Positions 23,525-35,867 are shown, counted from the stretch's first letter. The stretch is 64,000 nucleotides of DNA from Owenia fusiformis (GCA_903813345.2 CAIIXF020000005.1:28277375-28341374); one strand, 5' to 3'. The notes: a model not told the origin generated them from the sequence alone. Numbers and translations are program-made.

Positions 23525-24961
23525 AACAAGGCATTAACATGACAAAATGTCACCACCTAGTTGCTCACAATATTATGAGTTCAAACTTAAGTCAGATTTG
23601 AATTTCTGAGAACTTGTAAAGTCAAATTTGAACTTCTGAAAAGATGTAGATGTAGATGATTTTGAAAAAAAAATTTGGTCAATTTGAAGCAAGTTGAAAA
23701 AATACCTTTTTGACCTTTTTTGACCTTGAGAAGGTCATTAAAGGTCAAATGTCAAATCTAAAGTCAGATTTGAATTTCTGAGAACATGTAGATGATTTTG
23801 AAAAAAAAAATTAATCAATTTGAAGCAAGTTGAAAAAAGACCTTTTTGACCTTTTTTGACCTTGAGAAGGTCATTGAAGGTCAAATGTCAAATCTAAAGT
23901 CAAATCTAAAGTCAAATCTAAAGTCATATTTGAATTTCTGAGAACATGTAGATGATTTTGAAAAAAAATTTAGTCAATTTGAAGCAAGATGAAAAAATAC
24001 CTTTTTGACCTTTTTGACATTGAGAAGGTCATTGAAGGTCAAATGTCAAATCTAAAGTCAGATTTGAATTTCTGAGAACATGTAGATGATTTTGAAAAAA
24101 AAATTTAGTCAATTTGAAGCAAGTTGAAAAAAGACCTTTTTGACCTTTTTTGACTTTGAGAAGGTCATTGAAGGTCAAATGTCAAATCTTAAGTCAAATC
24201 TAAAGTCAGATTTGAATTTCTGAGAACACGTAGATGATTTTGAAATTTTTTTTTAGTCAATTTGAAGCAAGTTGAAAACAGACCTTTTTGACCTTTTTTG
24301 ACCTTGAGAAGGTCATTGAAGGTCAAATGTCAAATCTTAAGTCAGATTTGAATTTCTGAGAACACGTAGATGATTTTGAAAAAAAATTTAGTCAATTTGA
24401 AGCAAGTTGAAAACAGACCTTTTTGACCTTTTTTGACCTTGAGAAGGTCATTGAAGGTCAAATGTCAAATCTTAAGTCAGATTTGAATTTCTGAGAACAT
24501 GTAGATGATTTTGAAAAAAAAATTTAGTCAATTTGAAGCAAGTTGAAAAAAGACCTTTTTGACCTTTTTTGACCTTGAGAAGGTCATTGAAGGTCAAATG
24601 TCAAATCTAAAGTCAGATTTGAAGGTCAAATGTCAAATCTAAAGTCAGATTTGAATTTCTGAGAACATGTAGATGATTTTGAAAAAAAATTTAGTCAATG
24701 TGAAGCAAGTTGAAAAAAGACCTTTTTTACCTTGAGAAGGTCATTGAAGGTCAAATGTCAAATCTAAAGTCAGATTTGAACTTCTGAGAACATGTAGATG
24801 ATTTAGAAAAATATTGAAGTCAGTCTAAACAGTATTTGTTAAGTTATAGGAAGTTGTAAGAAATTGTTACAGACGCCGGACGCCAACCACCAACCGCCGG
24901 ACGCCGTCACAAAAAAATGGAGACCATAACAATATGTCACCACTTTTGGTGGTGACATAAT
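23525..24961. repeat. Tandem array (about nine units of 135-160 bp) of AGGTCA-type half-sites inside a GTCACCACC element
   Basis: Units contain CAGATTTGAATTTCTGAGAA, ATGTAGATGATTTTGAAAAA, TTTAGTCAATTTGAAGCAAG and a palindromic block TGACCTTTTTTGACCT-TGAGA-AGGTCATTGAAGGTCA. Unit starts are near 23588, 23763, 23925, 24058, 24207, 24341, 24478, 24640 and 24773. The array sits between inverted ends ATGTCACCACC (near 23555) and GGTGGTGACATA (24948-24960), preceded by a GC-rich GACGCCGGACGCC segment near 24875-24905. Related GTGGTGAYAT...GTTAATGCC ends occur at about 43865-43955 and 53755-53800. It is probably an expanded DNA transposon. Confidence 0.85.
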
Positions 24962-25680
24962 AAACAGTTCGAATGATTCAAATCATTATCTTGATCATTT
25001 CTTGTGAGTTTTGGGATTTTTAGTTTGGAAATAAGACCAAAATTCATGATTCAAATGTTGAGGTGAACAAAATGGCGGCTGTTGGAATTTTGTAGCATGA
25101 CATCCCCATATATGGGACAGAATATCGATGTTGCACTCTGGGAGCCAATCCTACTTGGCTTTATCCAGTTTTTACACTGTGTTTATTGCAGTGACATCTT
25201 TCAATATAGACGAACTTCAACACATTTTATCTTTAGCAGATTGAACTCACTTGGTGTTTCTATTTCCACTTGAACACAATGACTCTGTACAGTGTACATG
25301 TATTTCTACTATCTTATTTGTGCGTCAACATTTCTTAATCTAACATGTATTTCAGTTAACATAGATTGAGGCATAGTCTTGTATCAAGTCTCTGGACCCC
25401 CTTCCCCTTGTAGAGTTAGGTTAATTAAGGAAGGGAGGGGTTCCAAGGGCTTGGGTCAAGACTAGACGAGACATTGACAATTATACACAGAAAAACATAA
25501 AAGCAAAATACAACGTTAAATATATAATAAATAAAAACCAACATACATGTATCTTGATATCAACTAAGATTTAAATAATGCTAACATCCTTTCAAAATGT
25601 GATGGTAAAATAAAATGATCATATCAAAGTTCATTGATGCCGGTACAGATCAACCTGATTTTTTGGAACTGGAGGTAAAG

Positions 25681-27081
25681 TCTTTATCTAATAAAAAAAT
25701 ATTTTTAAAAATCATTCCAAAATGAGTACCATTTGTTTAAATAACATGCTTATCTTTCAACTGTTCATTGTACATTTAGTTCAACGGTCAAATACAATTT
25801 GGCAATAGTTTTTCCAGTTGTCGGGGGGAATTTACAGAAACTTTGTTAAAAGTTAAGAATTCATAAAGTCTATTTAATGAGCCCCTCGTTACTAATATTC
25901 CCATTTAACATTTTCTTTGAAGAAAATCTTAAACAATGATGCAGTTGCATAGCAACCCTTTATATATGTATATCAACACAAAACATGAAATGAATCCAAG
26001 ATTGAGGATTCCTGGTCCCTACTTAAGTAACATATTACTCCAAAAGTCATACAGTATGTAGTGACACCTTTACAAATGTTTTACAATAACTACCTCTCCC
26101 GTGTGGTGACATTTTGTTATTACAACTGTTACTCATTTGTATAGTACGAGGACACTCGTGTGGACAAATTAAATACAAATGTGACCATCCTTACACTTGT
26201 AGGTGGGTGTGTACATCTCTTTCTAGTCTTTATGTAGATTGATAAAAAGTTCCAAAGTGACACTGTCATTTTTTGACATTATGATTGCACTGAGTATTCT
26301 TATTCTTAATTTAACCTAACTAACATGTTAGTAAATGAAACTTCATCTCTACTTTTCAACTACATCCATCAAATGCAATATCTTTATCTAATAAAAAAAT
26401 ATTTTTAAAAATCATTCCAAAATGAGTACCATTTGTTTAAATAACATGCTTATCTTTCAACTGTTCATTGTACATTTAGTTCAACGGTCAAATACAATTT
26501 GGCAATAGTTTTTCCAGTTGTCTGGGGGGAATTTACAGAAACTTTGTTAAAAGTTAAGAATTCATAAAGTCTATTTAATGAGCCCCTCGTTACTAATATT
26601 CCCATTTAACATTTTCTTTGAAGAAAATCTTAAACAATGATGCAGTTGCATAGCAACCCTTTATATATGTATATCAACACAAAACATGAAATGAATCCAA
26701 GATTGAGGATTCCTGGTCCCTACTTAAGTAACATATTACTCCAAAAGTCATACAGTATGTAGTGACACCTTTACAAATGTTTTACAATAACTACCTCTCC
26801 CGTGTGGTGACATTTTGTTATTACAACTGTTACTCATTTGTATAGTACGAGGACACTCGTGTGGACAAATTAAATACAAATGTGACCATCCTTACACTTG
26901 TAGGTGGGTGTGTACATCTCTTTCTAGTCTTTATGTAGATTGATAAAAAGTTCCAAAGTGACACTGTCATTTTTTGACATTATGATTGCACTGAGTATTC
27001 TTATTCTTAATTTAACCTAACTAACATGTTAGTAAATGAAACTTCATCTCTACTTTTCAACTACATCCATCAAATGCAATA
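25681..27081. repeat. Recent 700-bp direct tandem duplication
   Basis: Positions 25681-26380 and 26381-27081 are essentially identical. The differences I found are the base after TTCCAGTTGTC and the length of the following G-run, near 25822/26522. Copies abut exactly. The unit is non-coding, AT-rich and has no TIRs. It lies just beyond the probable 3' end of PDCL (poly(A) signal at 27125-27130). Confidence 0.93.
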
Positions 27082-27124
27082 CCTTAGCACTGACCCTTCT
27101 ACATGTAGATGAATAATGTTTTGT

Positions 27125-27130
27125 TTTATT
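27125..27130 (-). terminator. Candidate PDCL poly(A) signal
   Basis: TTTATT on the + strand is AATAAA on the minus strand, about 300 nt past the PDCL stop. A second hexamer lies nearer the stop, around 27161-27166. Confidence 0.5.
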
Positions 27131-27427
27131 TTCTGTACCTTGGTCTATACTTGTGTCACAATAAATTTGAAATGGAACTTTAAAGTAGAAACTGATTTCC
27201 TCAAATATTCCAAAAAATTCCTAACAAAGGGAGATGAAGTTTCAAACTAGGGTAGTTCAGACTTGAAACAATTTCTTTCCTTTGCTTGCTTCGGTACATT
27301 CTGCATTATAAAAGTATCAAAATATGGACCACAATTCTTCCAATCTCATAGCAAATGTGTAACAAAGAATGAGATTGCAACAAGCTTCGGTTGTTAGTCT
27401 TAACTATCTTATACAAAGGAGGTACTT

Positions 27428-30400
27428 CTAGTCCACGTCAAAGTCACTCCCACTGTCCTCCTGTGCAGCTAGAGCACTAGCGCTTAATGCATGGGTTTTT
27501 GATCCAGGTTGTGGCAGAAATCCATGTCTGAAATATATAATAACAAAGTCAAATAAATTGTAATGCAATGATATTTAGCTGGAGGCACATCACCAGGCCC
27601 GTAACCAGGGGGGTTCAATGGGTTCGAGCAAACCCCTGCCTGGCCAAAAATTCTTTCAAAATTATGCAGTTTTTTATCATTCTGAGCACATTTTAAGTGG
27701 TTTTGGCCATTTTTGGACCAAAATTGTCAAAAGTGAACCATCTGGAAATTTTCAAAAAGTAAACCCCCCTCTGTTGGGTTTAAATGAAATACAATCGGAG
27801 CATGAACCACACTAATTGACACTTTGTGTTTTTTTCTCTTTACAGTGAGCAAGTACCCATTAAAAAATATTAAAATTCAACACAATTATCTTGATTGTTT
27901 TACAAGCTTTAATTATCTCACCCGACTTTGATCACTTTGAATGATGAGTATCATTCAACAACACCTAAATAAGAATGAATTAATTGTATACAGTTACAGT
28001 TACTTACTCTTGTAAAAATGCTTCAACATCTGTCGCAAAGAAATCATCTCCTAAGTCCTGTCCCATCCCTATAAAACTTCCAACAATGTCCTTATTCTTA
28101 TAGATCAGCAGGGCCGGCACACCTTTGACAGACTGTAAGCAAAGAGTTAAGTTTATTTAATTGTCGTATCAAGATGGGTACCCAGTCTTATGAGACACTG
28201 CATTGAATTCATTAATTCATCAGACCTCTTATAAATGGTGGCACACTAATACAGGGTGTTCTTACAAAATATATATAAAATACAATACATGTTCAAATTA
28301 TGGTATTGTTAAAATCAAGGTGACACAAATACATTAGAAAAAATTGTTTCATACTTTTATCTGCTAAAACTTCAATCTTGTGCCCACAAACACTGTATAA
28401 TTCTATTAATAAACAATATTTTGTCATTTTTTCAAAAATGATATTTTGAATATGCTATTACTGTGATGGAATACTTTTTTCACTTGATGGTTGCAAGAAA
28501 GTTACTCACAAAATTGCTGCTCAGTTTTGCATCTGATGCCCTGAGTTTACAAAACTTGACTTTGGGATACTCCTGGGCCAGACACAGTAGACACCCATTC
28601 ATTGCTTCACAGGCTGGAATCTAAATACATGTATGTGTACAATACTCCTGTATTACAATGCAAGATACAGTGAAATCTGTAAATTGGAACAACTGACTTA
28701 AATGTTAAATGAAGCTCTATAAGTGGAATACCTCCCAAATGGAACAATTTTTAGATGTACTTACTTAGACAGGTTTTACCGTATAAAGAAAAGAGAAAAA
28801 TCATGAGATTCATTGTGTCGCAAATTCTACCGTTCAGAAATGTAAATCAAAAAGTTGATTAACTTTATTATTTAAAAAGATTTTTTCAAAAATGAATCTC
28901 CTGAAAAAACTGTTCAAAAGAGAAAAAATATAATAACACATTCCAAAAATGGAATATGTTGTTTAATATTGAAGTATGAATACTTACATCTTCATATATA
29001 TGGACTATTATTGTGACTAGTGGATGCTCTTTGTCAATGGCTTCAACATAACTGTTGGCATCTAATGACAGGACTTTACCAAACAATGGACTGGAAATAT
29101 ACATCACATATATAATACACATCCAATATAAATACAACATACACTAGCTGAGTCTTTGTTACTCTTAGTCATATTTTTTCTGGAAAGATTTTGAAAGCCC
29201 AAAGCTTCATATGAAATAACAGACACTTGACAGGAAATCTATTGAATGCCCATGGTTAAACAAATGAAAGGAAATTAATCTTCTTTATTTAGCTCTAACG
29301 TGAAGCAATGATCTTCCATAGTTATAGTAACCAGGTACTATAGGCAGGGTTCACCTTTCGTTCAAAGATTTGTCGGCAGTGGGGTAGGCAACTTGATAAA
29401 GATCAAAATCAGTCTACCCCAATAAAAAAATATGATAATCTCTTTAACATTATATGTTTTATCATCTCTCTGCGACTGTCCCCAAATCAATTTAAAACAG
29501 GACTTTTGATTGTTCATTTTTCTTAAAATACACTGAACATGACAGCTACTAGCCAATCAAAATTGATGTATCAAATGAATCAGCCACGGGTTTAACAGTT
29601 TTACGACAGGCATAATGTTTCACAATACACATTCAGAATAACTTGTTTAAAAAAAATAATTGTCATGTGATGCGATTTTTATGCGTAATTATAGGCGAAA
29701 TTATGTTATGTTTTTCGAGAATAAATGTGGTCAAGTAAGTCTATACATATTTTGGCCAAAAAACTGCCAAACAGTCGGGTAAGCCATTCTAAAAACCTGT
29801 AAGACAAAGTTTAAATCAGCCTACTTAGGAAGATCACTTTGGTATAATAGGTAGGTTGTGCTACACGTTTTTAGGAGAACACATTGACATGCAATATTAT
29901 GACCCCAGGGATTACTGTCCTCCTCTCAATTGTGTTTTTCCAGGGACCTAATTACAGGTATTTTTCATAATATCTTAATACAATATCAGTAAAGTGTACA
30001 GGGTGTCCAATAAAGAAGGTGAAAGATATTGTAACTTTCTCAATATTGTACCAACCTTGATGAAATTTTCAGAGTTTGTAGCCCAAACCTTTTAACCTTT
30101 ATTCCGTGAGTTATTCCGTGAATTTAAAGCATCTATCATTTGATTGGCCAGAGTTGTGGTTGTATACTACAAAGGGGAGAACTAATCCCTGGATGAACAT
30201 AATTCTACAGGTTCACATACAAGTTCTCTCTGATAAGAAACATGTAGCTTAACCTCCCCATCGACTGATGTATGAAATCATCTGGGCAACAATGTTGATT
30301 ACATGAACATCATATGTTTTTCAACAATGCTGATTACATGAACATCATATGTTTTTCAACAATGTTGATTACATGAACATCATATGTTTTTCAACAATGC

Positions 30401-33224
30401 TGATTACATGAACATCATATGTTTTTCAACAATGTTGATTACATGAACATCATATGTTTTTCAACAATGCTGATTACATGAACATCATATGTTTTTCAAC
30501 AATGCTGATTACATGAACATCATATGTTTTTCAACAATGCTGATTACATGAACATCATATGTTTTTCAACAATGTTGATTACATGAACATCATATGTTAT
30601 TCGACAATATGTGAAGAAGCACTTACACATTTGTAAAAGTAGCTCTCATTTCCTCTATCCTTTTTCTCCTGTATTCTTTGAGGAATTCATCCTCAAATTC
30701 TTCTAAATCTTCCATCTGTTGCATAAAGTCAGCATCTTTTGCCTTTTCCTTTTCATCATCAAGCTGAAAATATTTTATATTGTTATTTATATTGTATAAA
30801 TGGATTTTTATTCCGAATGATGCATATATCTTACTTATCTAACTTATCAGTTACATGTACATACATTTGAACTGACCTGACATCTTTCTACAAAACTACA
30901 TGTGCTACATGTGAGTGGTTTCCGTCATGAGCAAAGCATAGTTAGAAAATTTAGCCCAAAATTATTGTTGTTCAGTTATACTGTTGCAAAATGAAGAGTA
31001 AAATTGTATTAAATGTTTCATGTTAGGCCATTCAATGTTAAATATTCATATATGTTAAATATCCCATCTCTCATTATAATGAGAAAGGTTTTCAGAAAAC
31101 AAATAATTTTTTTGATTGTCTCAATATCCAAAATAACAGGAAATAAAGTGGTCATGGCTTTACCCAGGTTTGGCTCTGAGATTGTACTTATGTACATGAA
31201 CAAAGGCTACACTGTCTTCAAATGTTTAATATGTAAAAAATCATGGATAATAACAAACACGTATTGCTCACAAAATGTGGTGGAAAGTTCGAAAACAAAT
31301 TACAACGACAGAACAAAAAATAACTGACATGAACATAGTTGTCTCTGAATCTGCATATTTATAAACTGGCCAGAACCGGGTGGTTCAAATTATTTCATAT
31401 CTTACATGAGATCTACAGGTAACTGATAGCCTCTTAAGTAGGTCAGCTTTCTCCAGTTCCTGATTTGTCCGTGCCTCATTCTCAAGCTGTTTGTATCTTC
31501 TCCAGTCATTGATCACACCCTTAGGCCCAGTCTGAAATATTGAATACATGTAATGGTATGTACAAATACTGTACAAGGACATGACAGAAGTAGACAACAG
31601 CAATACCAAAGCGTAGCAAATCCCATTGATGTGTGTTGTATTTTTTTTTTTTTTGTTTACCACAAATGAAGGTGAGCAATACCTCTTGGGTATGTCCCGT
31701 ATATATACGGTCGTAATTTACGTAATTAACACGGAAGATAGACCCAGAAACCCCTCCTTGAAGGAGCCCTGTGTTCTTTTATGTGCACTTATACATAGAC
31801 ATACAAGTACACACCACAGCCTTTTGAACGAGTTGCGGACCACTCAGTCAAACACCCTGAAGTACTTCACGCAAACAAGCAAATTTAGTCTTGCCTGAAC
31901 CGGGGATCGAATCCGGGACCTATTGCGTAAGAGGTACCTGCGCTACCTCTGAGCTACACGGTTTGACTTGATAAGCCATGGCTGGCATTTTTACGAACAA
32001 GTATATAGTAAAAATCGTAAAATAACATACATAAAAATTGGCCACCATTTTCAAAATGGTTCCTCACTAGCCAAATTGTCATCAGAAAGTGTAATATGCT
32101 TCTAAGTAGGGACATATAAAATTTCAACAAAATACATGTACCACACACGTACTTGTAAATGGCTGAATCTGCCATTGTCCAAAATAATTTTTTACAATTA
32201 AAACATATTACTGTAAAATCATTAAAATGGCGGCCATTTTTAAACAAAAATGGAATACACTATGCCAAGACAAACAGAAATTACTTTCAACAGACTCAGA
32301 AGTGGTCTTTTGCTCAATAGTCATTTACATGCCCACAATTTACCACAATCAATGATCCCAAATGTCCATAAGGTGCAGCTCAACAAACTACTTCTCATTT
32401 TCTAATCAAATGTCCACTGCTCATAAATGAAAGGGAATTGCTTCTTGCATGACTTGACAAACTGGAATGTTTGCCCGATTTCAGAAATTTAATAATCTCT
32501 AAGAAATCAGATACACTTTTGAATGGGGATACCAACCTTATAGCTTCATGATGTGATGAATGGCAAAATTATTGAAATCGTGGCTCACTATGTCTCAGCA
32601 GCAATCTCAGTATTGAACAGCCAGTGAAACATTCTAAAATGCTTTGGGAACCTTTTGGGTGGGAGGGGGAGCAAGCATAGATACAGACTGAAATACTACT
32701 TGGTTTTTGTATCGTGTAAATTCCATTCCTGTATTATATTTTTAATTTTTACTTTGCCACTAATGTTATTAGGTTAACAAAGGCATACATTTGTATTTAT
32801 ATCAATATCAAGGAAATATAAATAAATTGAAATTGAAAAAAATATAATATATGGAGGTATCAAAAAACAAATGCATTTGGGAAGCCATACTGAATTGGTC
32901 CACTGGTTTTCAAGTTATTGTCAGGATTCACTGGCTGAAAGTTGAGAGGACGGACTGGTGGATGTATAACTTAATATAAACCCTACTATCCTTTGGATAA
33001 CAAGGGCAGTTTAAGACATTGAATACCTGAACTGCTGTGCCTGAATAAGAAGCTGCCCGTGTTGGATTAATCTGAGATTCAGGTACAAAAGTTGGTCCAC
33101 CTCCTCCTCTGACAGCTTCCTTGCCTTCCTGGTTCTCATCATCATCATCCCCTTCATCTTCACTGCTGCTGCAATAATAGTGAGTCTTCTCACCAAGCAA
33201 CTTGTCATCAAGACTCAGTGCCAT
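27428..33224 (-). CDS. pdcl: Phosducin-like protein (PhLP1/PDCL), complete
   Basis: Seven coding exons in transcript order: 33224-33027, 31531-31406, 30763-30627, 29090-28988, 28620-28510, 28132-28008 and 27527-27428. All have GT/AG borders and matched phases, giving 299 aa, close to the usual PhLP1 length of about 300. PhLP1 is a co-chaperone that works with the CCT chaperonin to fold G-protein beta subunits and pass them to gamma. The N-terminus has the acidic CK2-type cluster SSSEDEGDDDDE. Exon 2 carries the hallmark helix GPKGVINDWRRYKQLE that contacts G-beta. Exon 3 is a charged helix (EDLEEFEDEFLKEYRRKRIEEM). Exons 4-6 form the thioredoxin-fold domain (FGKVLSLDANSYVEAID, VTIIVHIYE, PKVKFCKLRA, VKGVPALLIYKNKDIVGSFIGMGQDLG), and the end is acidic (EDSGSDFDVD). 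A splice acceptor just before the ATG (33238) implies a non-coding first exon upstream. Confidence 0.96.
27596..27790. mobile_element. CAGGCCCGTAGCCAG-family MITE, right end degraded
   Basis: It starts CAGGCCCGTAACCAGGGGGG and carries the family's TGGCCAAAAATTCTTTCAAA and TTTTGGACCAAAATTGTCAA segments. The right terminus no longer matches. It lies in the last PDCL intron. Confidence 0.75.
28666..28783. mobile_element. 114-bp CAGTAAAACC-family MITE with TA duplication
   Basis: Positions 28668-28781, ends CAGTGAAATCTG/CAGGTTTTACCG, flanked by TA on each side. It lies in a PDCL intron. Confidence 0.7.
29998..30110. repeat. Solo mariner-type terminal sequence
   Basis: TACAGGGTGTCCAATAAAG followed by CTTTCTCAATATTG and GATGAAATTTTCAGAGTTTG resembles the terminal repeat of the element at 59221. 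No matching opposite end is nearby. It lies in a PDCL intron. Confidence 0.4.
30287..30601. repeat. 35-bp minisatellite, 9 copies, in a PDCL intron
   Basis: The unit is CAACAATGYTGATTACATGA followed by ACATCATATGTTTTT. Copies begin at 30287, 30322, 30357, 30392, 30427, 30462, 30497, 30532 and 30567. The variable base (AATGTTG or AATGCTG) runs T C T C T C C C T. Otherwise the copies are identical until the last. The array ends 26 bp before coding exon 3 (30627-30763). Confidence 0.96.
31641..31982 (-). mobile_element. tRNA-derived SINE in a PDCL intron
   Basis: Read on the minus strand, a tRNA-like head (about 31970-31893) has an A box TAGCTCAGAGGTAG and a B box GGATTCGATCC. A body of about 210 bp follows, then a 14-bp poly(A) (T-run 31641-31654 on +). 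The head does not fold as a proper tRNA because the T-stem is mismatched, so it is a SINE promoter. Broadly similar 'meta'-type SINEs are known from molluscs; I cannot assign the family. Confidence 0.8.
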
Positions 33225-33239
33225 GCTGATAATTTATCT

Positions 33240-33900
33240 GAAAAATAATTAGAAATCAAGTGCAAAATAACTCGGACATCAGCAAACATGAGGTTTGGGC
33301 AAAATAAGTTCAATTGTTATGCCGGGCATATAGTCATGTAAGACTACTGTATACAGTAAGACAGTAATTCACCCCTAAACTAACTACAGATTCTCGTATC
33401 TGACTTTTGATAGATACGGACTGGGGAGGGTCTACCACTAGACTAGCAGTGACATTCTATAAATCATTATGAAAATAAATCGGGAATTGGAAGAAGACCT
33501 TGAATGTTGTTTAAAAATAGAATTTCACACAAAAGTGTTTTCCATATGAATTCTATGCATTTGTAAACTGGAAATAAAAAATGATTTTGTAATAAATGGA
33601 TGAACAGAGTGACAAAGGCTAAAGACAATTTGTGTATGTCTACAGAATAAACATTGACTCTGTAGAGAATTTCTGGGGGAGTACTAGTCTACCTTTTGTA
33701 CGGGGAGGGGGGTGCCTCTGAGATTCAAAATACATGTATCCAAAAAAATCTAGAGTTTTTATCCTTTAAAAAAGTGGACCCACATCTAGGTTTTTCTTTC
33801 AAACAAAACTTCTAGGGATTTTTTGAGATTTTCCCGGCAAAAAAAACGTCAACCTGAGCTGTCAAACACATCTACTGTAGTGAGATCATAAAATTGTCAC
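33240..33900. other. PDCL upstream flank, no feature seen
   Basis: AT-rich non-coding sequence. A GGGGAGGGGGG-type purine stretch occurs around 33701-33712. Confidence 0.4.
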
Positions 33901-33907
33901 CCGCATC

Positions 33908-34036
33908 TCATAGGAGACAGGTTACTGAAAAAAATTGTTAAGCATATAATGAATTATACATGAACAATGTCACTCCCTGTTCATGTATAATTCATTAGAT
34001 GTTTAACAATTTATTTTCAGTAACCTGTCTCCTATG
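33908..34036. repeat. Near-perfect hairpin, 57-bp arms and 13-base loop
   Basis: The left arm (33908-33965, starting ATAGGAGACAGGTTACTG) is the reverse complement of the right arm (33979-34036) with a few mismatches in the A-run and at ATAATG/TTAGATG. The loop is AATGTCACTCCCT-like at 33966-33978. It may be a tiny foldback element or a small-RNA precursor. Confidence 0.85.
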
Positions 34037-35231
34037 CCGCATCCAGGTTCAGTAAAAATTATTGACCATTCGACCCATATCTAAGGTTTTTATTCAAAAA
34101 GGAGACTCACAGCCCCCCCCCCCCAGCCCTCCCACACAGAAGTACTCGTTGCCATAAGTCGCGCCCTCAAAACACAGGTTTGCCATCATCCAAATCCGCC
34201 TTTGCAAATATGTGAACGGTTCATAATTAGACTCATTCGTGTTATTTTTGGGAGTTTTCAAACCTGGATTTAATTGTGTTTATTAGAAGGGTTCCTCGTT
34301 ATCAATTGTAATATGTAAGATTTTGACCCAGACTGACACAACAGAAATTGCAACACTGGAGGATGGTAATAGTGTGGCATTGTATTCAAATCAAATATTA
34401 TTCATATATATGAATAAAAATAAATTTGTTTCAAGTTCCTCTGTCAATTTTTCATTGTTTTAGTAGCCGTTGTACTGATATATTATATTAGTCAAAATAG
34501 AGAATGAACAAGTATAAGGGGTCTTCTAGCGTTGCACATTTTAGACCAGTCATAATACGTTACTATTTTCCAATGTGTTTAACGTCTTGGTAGATACAAA
34601 ATAACATGTATAAAATTTTAATAAAACGAACTTTTATATTTTGTAGCCTCATTAAACACTTATTTTGTTTGGAATGACCTTAAACCCTGGTCCGCGAAAC
34701 AAACATTTAAATAAGGGATTGGCGCGCCCGGCTCTGACTGTAAACCTCCTGTTCACTGTCGTATGGATTATGAATGTAGTTTCGCACACTTGTCAACGGA
34801 AACAAACAGTGAACCCTGCTTTCCCGAACACGGGTCTCCAGAATTTGCCTCGCATGCCTTCGACTCTTTCTCCTCCCACTGGGAGAGGCCTCTAAAGATC
34901 AAATGGTTGCCATACACATGAATGTAAAGTGAATTTCCTTGACTGGTTCTAGTGTAGAAGGCTACAGCCTGTATAATAACATTGAATATATACTTACAAT
35001 GTTTTTTCTGTGTAAAAGTGAGACAAAGAAAATTGAGATCTGACTCTGAAGTCTGAATGAGAAAGATGAAGAAAATTTGTAAAAAATTGTCTAGCAAAAA
35101 TTAATAGACTAGACTAAAGTATTTCTGGAACATATCATTTCTCTCTTGGAAGATAAATGTAGCATGATTTATGTAGTACATTTAGAACATATAATATCAA
35201 AGGAGTATCACCTATATGAACCAAAAAACAT

Positions 35232-35330
35232 AATAACTTACACTTTGTCTTCCTGAAAAAAATCTTCCAAATTTTGATTGGTTCCTGTACCGGATGTGCG
35301 TAATCGGGTAGAATAATTTCGGATTTTTAA
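35232..35330 (-). promoter_or_regulatory. Possible PDCL promoter and non-coding first exon
   Basis: On the minus strand, an ACATCCGG (ETS-like) site and AACCAATC (CCAAT box) near 35275-35300 are followed by GGAAGACAAAGT and then GTAAGT, a good donor at about 35238. This would supply the 5' UTR exon implied by the splice acceptor before the PDCL ATG. Inference only. Confidence 0.3.
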
Positions 35331-35531
35331 TTTTGATTTTCACATTAGACTAAAACGACATTCTGCATGCTGTTACCTCTCTGAGATAGATTTAAATAGG
35401 TAAATAACATTTAGTTTTATCCAGCCTATAGTTTAATTTGCTAAGAGACCTCATTATATTGCCTGTGCAACGTTTCTTGTTTATGGCACTCGGAGCACCT
35501 TATACCTACAGTGCTCTCCATAAATAAATGA

Positions 35532-35597
35532 CACAGGGGCTTGTCTCGAGGCGTCGGGCAAGCCCTCCGATGAGTGTGTACTGCTTATTAAGAGTAA
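35532..35597. repeat. Half copy of the 38995-39108 hAT-type MITE
   Basis: CACAGGGGCTTGTCTCGAGG through ACTGCTTATTAAGAGTA matches one arm of the complete element at 38995-39108. Confidence 0.7.
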
Positions 35598-35867
35598 AAG
35601 GGAGGTCGATTTTGATGCTTCCTGAAATTTGTAGAAAATGATTGTTAGATAATATGTTTGTTTGTTTGTATCCTTTATAGCGTTATAATGCCGCTTATTG
35701 GTCACGTGTTACTGGTTATTCCCTTGTGCTTGCTCTTGATACTTATTCACTTGTTCCTTATCAAAAGTCTAAAATTCCTTATACTATTATATACAGTAAA
35801 TAATATCCAGTAAAAATATATGGAATCCTTTCAACAACCGACATGCTGATTACCCAAAATGGAAGAA

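Noticed and set aside
30287-30601. Regularly spaced identical 35-bp repeats suggest a CRISPR array
   Set aside because: Units are directly abutting with no spacers, and the setting is an intron of an animal gene.
31893-31970. Functional tRNA gene
   Set aside because: A and B boxes are present but the T-stem does not pair, no clean acceptor stem is seen, and a body plus poly(A) follows, so it is a SINE head.
34665-34895. 76-aa frame in a locally GC-rich stretch
   Set aside because: No domain and no splice partners seen.
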